Shown: piece by piece, positions 58,504-64,000 of the stretch
How the letters are laid out: each line of letters opens with the position of its first letter
Position numbering within the stretch: the first letter of the stretch is position 1
Source: Bradyrhizobium arachidis
GTDB lineage: Bacteria; Pseudomonadota; Alphaproteobacteria; Rhizobiales; Xanthobacteraceae
DNA length: 64,000 nt
Assembly: GCF_015291705.1 (NCBI RefSeq)
Contig: NZ_CP030050.1
Coordinates: 4,340,001 to 4,404,000, forward strand
Direction of reading: 5' to 3'
Position numbers and translations under genes: made by a program
The notes under the pieces: model-generated
What the model saw: only the letters and a program-made list of their open reading frames with translations
What the model was told of the DNA's origin: nothing
The model's database searches: none

Positions 58504-60336
58504 ATGTCAGCGGAAAGACACAAGACCGGTACAGCCGGCGAGTCTACGGTAGACATTTCCGCACTTCGTGCGCGCTATCGCGACGAGCGCGACCGCCGTC
58601 TGCGCAGCGAAGGCAAGGCGCAGTATGTCGAGGTGACAGGCGAGTTCGGCCGCTATCTCGACGATCCCTGGGCCGATCCCGGTTTTGCGCGCGCGCCTGT
58701 CAGCGAACAAACCGAAGTTCTGATCGTCGGCGGTGGCTTCGGTGGTCTCTTGTGCGGCGCGCGTCTGCGTGCGGCCGGCATCGATGATTTTCGCATGGTG
58801 GAAAAGGCCGCCGATTTCGGCGGCACCTGGTACTGGAATCGCTATCCGGGTGCGGCCTGCGACACCGAGAGCTACATCTATCTGCCGCTGCTGGAAGAGA
58901 CCGGCTACATGCCGGTGCGCAAATATGCGCGGGCGCCCGAGATCTACGAGCACTCCCGCCGCATCGGCCGACACTTCGGGCTTTATGAGCGCGCGCTGTT
59001 TCAGACCGTGATCTCGCGGATGGAATGGCAGGAGCAGGAGGCGCGCTGGCTGGTCGAGACCGATCGCGGCGACCGCATCCGCGCGCGCTTCGTCATTCTG
59101 GCCGGCGGCCCGCTGAGCCGCCCGAAGCTGCCGGGCATTCCGGGCATCGAGACCTTCAGGGGCCACAGCTTCCACACCAGCCGCTGGGATTATGGATATA
59201 CCGGCGGCACCGCCGAGGGAGACCTGAGCGGTCTGGCCGACAAGCGCGTCGGCATCATCGGCACCGGCGCCACCGCCGTGCAATGCGTGCCGCATCTCGG
59301 CCGCTCGGCAAAGGAGCTCTACGTCTTCCAGCGCACGCCATCGGCGATCGGCGTGCGCGACGACCGGCCGACCGATCAGAGCTGGGCGCAGGGCCTCAAG
59401 CCCGGCTGGCAGCGCGAGCGCATGGACAATTTCACCGCGGTGATCTCGGGCGAGCCGTTCGAGCGGGATCTGGTGCAGGACGGCTGGACGGGTCTCCTTG
59501 GCGAGATCCTGCTGGCGCCGCGCCGCCAGCCGCAGCCGGTGACCTCGCTGGAGGAGGCGCTCAAGGTCATCGAGCAGGCCGACTATCGCAAGATGGAGGA
59601 GATCCGCGCGCGCGTCGATGCGATCGTGAAGGACGAGGCGGCCGCCGCGGCGCTAAAGCCCTGGTACAAGGCGTTCTGCAAGCGGCCATGCTTCCATGAC
59701 GAATATCTCGACACTTTTAATCGTCCCAATGTGCATCTGATCGACACCAGGGGGCAGGGCGTCGAGCGCATCACCGAGAATGCCGTCGTTGTCGATGGCA
59801 AGGCCTATGAGCTCGATTGCCTGATCTATGCCAGCGGTTTCGAGGTCGGCACCGATTACGCGCGCCGCATGGGCTTCGAGGTCTACGGCCGCGACGGCAT
59901 CAGCCTGTCCGAGCGCTGGCGCGACGGCGTCAAGACCTTGCACGGCTTCTACAGCCGCGGCTTTCCGAACTGCTTCCTGATCGTCACGGTGCAGGCCGGC
60001 CAGAGCGCCAACTTCCCGCACATCATCGACGAGCAGTCGCAGCACATCGCCTATGTCATCGCCGAAGCGCGCAAGCGCAAGGCGCGCACGCTGGAGCCGA
60101 CGCTGGCGGCCGAGAACGCCTGGGTCGGGGAGGTCGTCAAGGCCGCGCTCGGGCGCCAGACTTATCTCGCCGAATGCACGCCCGGCTATTACAACAACGA
60201 AGGCGTGTTCGATCCGATCGCGGCGCGAAACAGTCAATATTGGCGCGGGCCGGTGGCGTTCCTGCGGCTGCTCGAGAAATGGCGCAAGGAGGGCAATCTG
60301 GACGGGCTGGAATTGACATCCGAGGTCGCGGCTTGA
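58504..60336 (+). CDS. Flavin-dependent Baeyer-Villiger-type monooxygenase
   Basis: A 610-residue NADPH/FAD monooxygenase. The FAD Rossmann loop [13 protein letters not shown] is near residue 76. The BVMO fingerprint [11 protein letters not shown] (FxGxxxHxxxW) is at about 218-228. The NADPH Rossmann loop [16 protein letters not shown] is near residue 252. The long N-terminal extension is typical of 600-residue BVMOs of the cyclopentadecanone/steroid kind. It inserts oxygen next to a ketone to give an ester or lactone; the substrate is unknown. GGAGGAG precedes the ATG. The stop TGA touches a TTG codon of the next gene (TTGA). Confidence 0.9.
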   Translation: MSAERHKTGTAGESTVDISALRARYRDERDRRLRSEGKAQYVEVTGEFGRYLDDPWADPGFARAPVSEQTEVLIVGGGFGGLLCGARLRAAGIDDFRMVEKAADFGGTWYWNRYPGAACDTESYIYLPLLEETGYMPVRKYARAPEIYEHSRRIGRHFGLYERALFQTVISRMEWQEQEARWLVETDRGDRIRARFVILAGGPLSRPKLPGIPGIETFRGHSFHTSRWDYGYTGGTAEGDLSGLADKRVGIIGTGATAVQCVPHLGRSAKELYVFQRTPSAIGVRDDRPTDQSWAQGLKPGWQRERMDNFTAVISGEPFERDLVQDGWTGLLGEILLAPRRQPQPVTSLEEALKVIEQADYRKMEEIRARVDAIVKDEAAAAALKPWYKAFCKRPCFHDEYLDTFNRPNVHLIDTRGQGVERITENAVVVDGKAYELDCLIYASGFEVGTDYARRMGFEVYGRDGISLSERWRDGVKTLHGFYSRGFPNCFLIVTVQAGQSANFPHIIDEQSQHIAYVIAEARKRKARTLEPTLAAENAWVGEVVKAALGRQTYLAECTPGYYNNEGVFDPIAARNSQYWRGPVAFLRLLEKWRKEGNLDGLELTSEVAA

Positions 60337-60341
60337 GCGGC

Positions 60342-61727
60342 ATGATCCCGGCTCCGACAGGCGCCACGCGGCTCTACGTCATCGTCGGCGATCCCATCGC
60401 GCAGGTGCGCTCGCCCGAAGGCGTGAGCGCCGCCTTCGCCGCACGCGGGCATGACGGCATCCTGATGCCGGTTCAGGTCACCCCAGGCGATTTGCCCGAC
60501 TTCCTCTCGGTCGCAACGCGGCTGAAGAATCTCGACGGCATCGTCGTGACCATCCCGCACAAATTCGGCTGCTATGAGGCCTGCGCCAGCGCGACCGAGC
60601 GCGCGCATTTCCTGCGCACCGTGAACCTGATGCGTCGCCGCGCTGATGGCGCGTGGCATGGCGACATGGTGGACGGCCTCGGCTTCGTCGGCGCGGCACG
60701 GGCGAAGGGGATCAACCCGGCGGGCATGCGCGCGCTGCTCGTCGGCGCCGGCGGCGCGGGTTCGGCGATCGCACTCGAGCTGGTCGAGGCCGGCGTGCGC
60801 GAGCTTGCCATTCACGATAGCGCGGCCGAACGCCGCGATGCGCTGATCGGCCGGCTCAATGCCCTCGGCAAGGCGCCGGTGCGGGTCGGCACCAGCAATC
60901 CCGCGGGCTTCGATTTTGTCGCCAATGCGACACCGGCGGGGATGAAAGAGGGCGATCCCCTGCCGGCCGATGTCGCGCGGCTCGCGCCGGCTTCCTATTG
61001 TGGCTGCGTCATCACCAAGCCCGAGATCTCGCCCTTCATCGCGGCGGCCCGCCGGATCGGCTGCGTGACCGGGACCGGCACCGACATGTACCAGCAGCAC
61101 CAGGGCATCATGGTGGATTTCCTGCTCACAAGGGCGGCTAGGGCCAGGCGTTCACTTCGGTGTCAAGCCATCCGTCGCGCCCCGTGGGGCTTGAGCGATC
61201 AGGGCCGACGTAGGATCATGCCCCTCGCGCGAGCCGGTCGCGCACGCATGAGAGAGAGGAACGAGAATGACCAAGGCCAGGACCGTTGCGACGGCCATGA
61301 TCGGCGCTGCTGCGCTGCTTCTTTCTCTGGCACCGGCCGCCGAAGCCGCGCAATGCGGCAGCTCGCCGGCGGGGTTCGAAGCCTGGAAGCGCGAGTTCAG
61401 CGCGGAGGCGCAAGGCAAGGGCATCGGCCAGACCGCAATCTCGGCGCTGATGCAGACCAATTACGCCAGCGCCACCATTGCGGCCGACCGCGGCCAGCGC
61501 AGCTTTTCGTTGTCGCTCGACCAGTTCCTCGCCAAGCGCGGCGCCACCACCATCGTCGCCAGGGGGCGGCAGCTGAAGCAGTCGCAGGCCGGCTTGTTCG
61601 CCTCGATCCAGCAGCGCTATGGCGTCCCGCCGGGGCCCTTGATCGCGATCTGGGGCATGGAGACCGGCTTCGGCAGCCAGCGCGGCAACCAGAACATGCT
61701 CTCTTCGATCGCGACCCTGGCCTATGA
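60342..61727 (+). CDS. Shikimate-dehydrogenase-like protein with run-on 3' reading frame
   Basis: Residues 1-265 are a shikimate/quinate dehydrogenase-like oxidoreductase: VIVGDPIAQVRSPEGVSAAF, the GIVVTIPHKFGCYEACAS substrate loop with its catalytic Lys, and the NADP loop LLVGAGGAGSAIALELV. The family part ends near QHQGIMVDFLL (about 61127), but no stop follows in frame; the frame runs on as arginine-rich, non-homologous sequence to 61727 and overlaps the transglycosylase gene by 461 bp. One base inserted near 61126 would give HKGG and a TAG at 61139-61141, so a frameshift is likely. A TTG at 60333 overlapping the previous stop is an alternative start. Confidence 0.75.
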   Translation: MIPAPTGATRLYVIVGDPIAQVRSPEGVSAAFAARGHDGILMPVQVTPGDLPDFLSVATRLKNLDGIVVTIPHKFGCYEACASATERAHFLRTVNLMRRRADGAWHGDMVDGLGFVGAARAKGINPAGMRALLVGAGGAGSAIALELVEAGVRELAIHDSAAERRDALIGRLNALGKAPVRVGTSNPAGFDFVANATPAGMKEGDPLPADVARLAPASYCGCVITKPEISPFIAAARRIGCVTGTGTDMYQQHQGIMVDFLLTRAARARRSLRCQAIRRAPWGLSDQGRRRIMPLARAGRARMRERNENDQGQDRCDGHDRRCCAASFSGTGRRSRAMRQLAGGVRSLEARVQRGGARQGHRPDRNLGADADQLRQRHHCGRPRPAQLFVVARPVPRQARRHHHRRQGAAAEAVAGRLVRLDPAALWRPAGALDRDLGHGDRLRQPARQPEHALFDRDPGL

Positions 61728-62082
61728 CTGCCGCCGTCCCGAATTCTTCACCGACCAGCTCTATGCCGCGCTGAAGCTGATCGACCGCGGCACGCTGTCG
61801 GGGGCAACCCGCGGCTCCATGCATGGCGAGGTCGGCCAGACCCAGTTCATGCCCAAGAACATCCTGGCCTATGGCACCGGCAATCTCGACGTTGCCGCCA
61901 ACGCGCTGAACTCGACTGCGAATTTCCTCCGGGCCCATGGCTGGCGGGCGGGAGCCGGTTACCAGCCGGGCGAGCCGAATTTCGCCGCCATCGAGGCCTG
62001 GAATGCCGCCGGCGTCTATCAGAAGGCGATCGCGCTGATGGGCCGGCAGATCGATGAGGGCGGGGCGGCAGCCTCGCGCTGA
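61267..62082 (+). CDS. Lytic murein transglycosylase (MltB/SLT_2 type)
   Basis: A 271-residue exported enzyme with a signal peptide cleaved near AAEAAQCG. The SLT_2 domain has QQRYGVPPGPLIAIWGMETG with the catalytic Glu in MET, and GSMHGEVGQTQFMPKNILAY, the substrate-groove motif. It cleaves peptidoglycan glycan strands non-hydrolytically. Cys30 of the precursor is not in a good lipobox, so it is likely soluble in the periplasm. It has its own GAGAGGAAC ribosome-binding site but is overlapped by the run-on frame of the upstream gene. Confidence 0.88.
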   Translation: MTKARTVATAMIGAAALLLSLAPAAEAAQCGSSPAGFEAWKREFSAEAQGKGIGQTAISALMQTNYASATIAADRGQRSFSLSLDQFLAKRGATTIVARGRQLKQSQAGLFASIQQRYGVPPGPLIAIWGMETGFGSQRGNQNMLSSIATLAYDCRRPEFFTDQLYAALKLIDRGTLSGATRGSMHGEVGQTQFMPKNILAYGTGNLDVAANALNSTANFLRAHGWRAGAGYQPGEPNFAAIEAWNAAGVYQKAIALMGRQIDEGGAAASR

Positions 62083-62282
62083 GCAAAACCACGTGCGAAC
62101 AGAGCTTTAGATTTCTGTTTTGATGCGTTTTCTTGGCGCGCGAACCGCCGTCCACCGCGCGCGATAGGGCTCTTGCTCAGCAAGGCGTGATGCGCCGACG
62201 CGAGAAAGTTGTTGCCATCAGGAACTGACGGCACGACGTTTGCTTTGATCAGGTTCGGGGCTGGGCATGAGGAGACTCAACG

Positions 62283-62504
62283 ATGGCAACCCAGATCGTG
62301 ATGGACCAGACTGGCGATACGCGCCACGAGTTTGATCCTGGCAATGCCGAAGCGCTGGCGCGAGCCGAACGGCGCTTTCGGGAGCTGACCGGAGCCGGCT
62401 TCACCGCCGCCCTCCGGACCGGGCCGGGCGAAGTCACCCGGATCCGATCATTCGACCCGACCGCGCAGGAAACGCTGTTCTATCCCCGCCTGGTCGGCGG
62501 CTGA
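62283..62504 (+). CDS. Hypothetical protein, 73 residues
   Basis: A small soluble protein (MATQIVMDQTGDTRHEFDPG; a helix NAEALARAERRFRELTGAGF; then FDPTAQETLFYPRLVGG) with an alpha-beta pattern. It has a GGAG ribosome-binding site 8 bases before the ATG and is followed 12 bp later by another unknown gene, so the two are likely one operon. I do not recognise a family. Confidence 0.65.
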   Translation: MATQIVMDQTGDTRHEFDPGNAEALARAERRFRELTGAGFTAALRTGPGEVTRIRSFDPTAQETLFYPRLVGG

Positions 62505-62516
62505 TCTGAGCTGCTC

Positions 62517-62939
62517 ATGATCGCGGCAGTTTGGCTTCGCGCGCCGGCGCGTGCGCGTCTGCATGCGCTGCGCGAACTCTATCGGCGCTTCTTCGGCGAG
62601 AACACGCCGGACGCGCGCGGTCGCCGGCTGCTGGCCGAATGGCTGTCACCGGAGCAGCGCGCGCAGTTCGAGGAGCACCGGTACTTCGATGTGACCGGCT
62701 GCGATACCGGCAAGACCTATCGCATCCATTACGGCACCGCCGCCAATGTCCACGAGATCGACGGCGACGGGCACGCGACGATGGGATGGTGCTTCGTCCC
62801 GTCAGGCTTCCTGGTGCCGGGCGACGTGATGCTGGCACAGAAGATCGCGCTCGAGACGGACGAGAGGGGCGCGATCGCACTCGCAAACCGGTTTCCGCCG
62901 GCGACACATTCGGAGCATTTCTACCGGCGGCCATTCTAA
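62517..62939 (+). CDS. Hypothetical protein, 140 residues
   Basis: A soluble protein with an N-terminal arginine-rich helix (PARARLHALRELYRRFFGEN) and a beta region YFDVTGCDTGKTYRIHYGTA leading to a conserved-looking GWCFVPSGFLVPGDVMLAQK. It resembles small unknown proteins encoded near phage-like or DNA genes in rhizobia, but I cannot assign a family. It is co-oriented with the 73-residue protein, and its stop codon lies inside the palindromic repeat at 62937. Confidence 0.65.
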   Translation: MIAAVWLRAPARARLHALRELYRRFFGENTPDARGRRLLAEWLSPEQRAQFEEHRYFDVTGCDTGKTYRIHYGTAANVHEIDGDGHATMGWCFVPSGFLVPGDVMLAQKIALETDERGAIALANRFPPATHSEHFYRRPF

Positions 62940-62977
62940 AGCGCGATGAGATCAGGATAGATCGTCATCGCGCTTTA
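62937..62977. repeat. Palindromic repeat (TAAAGCGCGATGA family)
   Basis: Perfect 13-bp arms TAAAGCGCGATGA (62937-62949) and TCATCGCGCTTTA (62965-62977) with a 15-base loop. One arm also occurs alone at 5762-5774. It overlaps the stop codon of the gene at 62517 and may form a transcript-end hairpin. Confidence 0.82.
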
Positions 62978-63040
62978 GGTTGTTGCGGTTTAGCTTGTTG
63001 TCTTGGCGACGTCGGCTCCAGCGCCGCGAGGGCGCGGCGG

Positions 63041-63133
63041 TCAGTAATGCGTGGTGCGGTAGGCATCCAGCGCATGCGCTGCAAAGACCCCGATGCTGCA
63101 AAGGGCGAGGATGGCGGAGATCAGCTCGATCAT
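63041..63133 (-). CDS. Tiny membrane peptide, 30 residues, second of a coupled pair
   Basis: MIELISAILALCSIGVFAAH then ALDAYRTTHY: one hydrophobic helix with a polar end. GGGAGG lies 7 bases before the ATG at 63133, within the preceding tiny gene, and the ATG overlaps that gene's TGA (ATGA). The AHALDAYR end resembles AHAIDAMR of the peptide at 55072-55152. Coupling, ribosome-binding site and paralogy make it believable. Confidence 0.55.
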   Translation of the reverse strand: MIELISAILALCSIGVFAAHALDAYRTTHY

Positions 63134-63213
63134 AGCTCGTCCTCCCGCAGCGGCTGGGCGACGAGGTGCTGACAGCAGGCATAGTCATAGATCAGGTCGA
63201 TGAGGAATTGCAT
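63130..63213 (-). CDS. Tiny peptide, 27 residues, first of a coupled pair
   Basis: MQFLIDLIYDYACCQHLVAQ then PLREDEL: an amphipathic N-terminal helix with paired cysteines (Cys13, Cys14) and an acidic end. Its own ribosome-binding site is weak, but it is coupled by ATGA to the following tiny peptide gene, whose GGGAGG is inside this one. It may be a leader for its partner instead of a separate product. Confidence 0.42.
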   Translation of the reverse strand: MQFLIDLIYDYACCQHLVAQPLREDEL

Positions 63214-63412
63214 GGTGGCCGTCCCTGTATTTATTTTGACAACCACTTAAGCGGCCATCTGTTTCAGGCGTGTTTCGTCGCATTTGGAAAGGGGTTTCGC
63301 GGGGAACCCACGGGCTGGCTTGTGCGGCGCGGAGCCGCTATGTCCCGTTTCCGGTCAGTCCCTTCAGCCGCGCGCCTGTCGCGGGCGGCACATCATATTG
63401 CGAGGCAAAATC

Positions 63413-63859
63413 ATGGCGCAGGTCGAGTGGTTCGACGATCTCACCATCGGAATGCGGTTCAAATCGCCGGAAGTTCACGTCACCGAAGCCGACATCAAGC
63501 GCTTTGCGGCCGAGTTCGATCCGCAGCCGATGCACCTCGACCACGAGGCCGCCAAGGCGACCCTGTTCAAGGGCCTCGCTGCATCAGGGTGGCATACCGC
63601 CGCGATCGCCATGAACCTTGCCATCCAGACCCGCCCCTTCGGCCCGCATCCGCTGATCGGCGCAGGGGTCGACGGCCTGCGCTGGACCATGCCGGTGCGG
63701 CCAAACGACCGCCTGCATCTGGTCGGCGAGGTCATGAGCCTGACGCCCTCGAAGTCGAAGCCGCAAGGCATTGCGCTGGTGAAATGGACCATGTTCAACC
63801 AGAACGGCGAGGAGGTTTACACCTTCACCCCGATCGCGATCGTGCCGCGGCGGGCGTAA
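63413..63859 (+). CDS. MaoC-like hot-dog dehydratase
   Basis: A 148-residue (R)-specific enoyl-CoA hydratase-like protein. The MaoC/hot-dog segment FAAEFDPQPMHLDHEAAKAT carries the catalytic Asp and His of the hydratase-2 motif. GLAASGWHTAAIAMNLAIQT is the central helix, and the strand IALVKWTMFNQNGEEVYTFT the last. It should hydrate or dehydrate an enoyl-CoA in the cytoplasm. The ATG at 63413 follows GCGAGG; upstream in-frame codons are non-homologous. Confidence 0.88.
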   Translation: MAQVEWFDDLTIGMRFKSPEVHVTEADIKRFAAEFDPQPMHLDHEAAKATLFKGLAASGWHTAAIAMNLAIQTRPFGPHPLIGAGVDGLRWTMPVRPNDRLHLVGEVMSLTPSKSKPQGIALVKWTMFNQNGEEVYTFTPIAIVPRRA

Positions 63860-63961
63860 GGCCACCCCTTTCGCCATCGGCCTTGGTCGGCCACGTCAGA
63901 CCCTTGCGGGCCGCCGGGAGAGATGGTCATCTCCTTGCGGGGAACACGCTGGGAGGCTGAC

Positions 63962-64000
63962 ATGAAACGATTGCTTTTCGCGGCCGGAATGCTCGCAGGG
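63962..64000 (+). CDS. Exported protein, N-terminal fragment (cut by window end)
   Basis: Only 13 codons are visible (MKRLLFAAGMLAG), a typical start of a Sec signal peptide, preceded by GGGAGG 5 bases before the ATG. Identity cannot be judged from the fragment. Confidence 0.55.
   Translation, partial: MKRLLFAAGMLAG

Noticed and set aside
62114..62172. Sequence resembling a common Bradyrhizobium intergenic repeat (GATGCGTTTTCTT)
   Set aside because: Only one degenerate side is recognisable and no paired arm is seen, so I did not call a repeat.

Overview
The window looks like a chromosomal segment of a Bradyrhizobium-type alphaproteobacterium. The base composition is high in GC. The left end carries the rhizobial very-long-chain fatty acid genes of lipid A (acpXL, a fabZ-type dehydratase and a 3-ketoacyl-ACP synthase). 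There are many ABC solute-binding proteins, several aromatic and N-heterocycle catabolic blocks, intergenic palindromic repeats, and an EcfG-type general-stress promoter. I saw no tRNA, rRNA, CRISPR array, insertion sequence or prophage.

Layout. 0-9 kb: the acpXL operon end (minus strand), small membrane or exported proteins, a ParB-like protein, a secreted alkaline-phosphatase-family enzyme, MgtC, an AhpD-like protein and a HerA-like ATPase. 9.1-10.3 kb: a type I extradiol dioxygenase behind a palindromic operator. 10.5-25.4 kb: a nicotinate catabolic locus. nicB-nicA lie on minus. hnr, a UPF0280 gene, a DUF1185 gene, a branched-chain-type ABC transporter and a MarR regulator lie on plus. 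Enamidase lies on minus and ferredoxin-NADP reductase on plus. Nicotinate would be hydroxylated by NicAB, reduced by Hnr using ferredoxin, and opened by Ena. Three promoter regions in this block share one 14-bp motif. 25.5-31 kb: a cytochrome P450, then a five-gene operon of very small hydrophilic proteins bounded by an EcfG promoter and an intrinsic terminator, then DUF763 and MscS proteins.

31-40 kb: two solute-binding proteins (minus), then a TetR regulator and a lower aromatic pathway operon with two pyrone-dicarboxylate-hydrolase-like amidohydrolases, a DctA-type carrier, a GalB-like hydratase, a LigK-like aldolase, a decarboxylase-like protein and a dehydrogenase. The TetR promoter and operator are almost identical to those in front of the dioxygenase 23 kb away, so the two are probably one regulon. 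40-49 kb: a second N-compound locus with three amidohydrolases, a GntR regulator, an NTF2-like protein and an NMT1/THI5-type ABC transporter. It has repeated TGCATGCA-type operators.

49-55 kb: an MFS exporter divergent from a MarR regulator that heads an AaeB/AaeX/AaeA-like efflux operon, followed by three tiny membrane peptides. 55-64 kb: an acyl-CoA dehydrogenase and an acyl-CoA ligase (minus), a divergent Baeyer-Villiger-type monooxygenase coupled to a shikimate-dehydrogenase-like gene with a run-on 3' end, a lytic transglycosylase, small unknown proteins, a coupled pair of tiny peptides, a MaoC-like protein, and the start of an exported protein cut by the window end.
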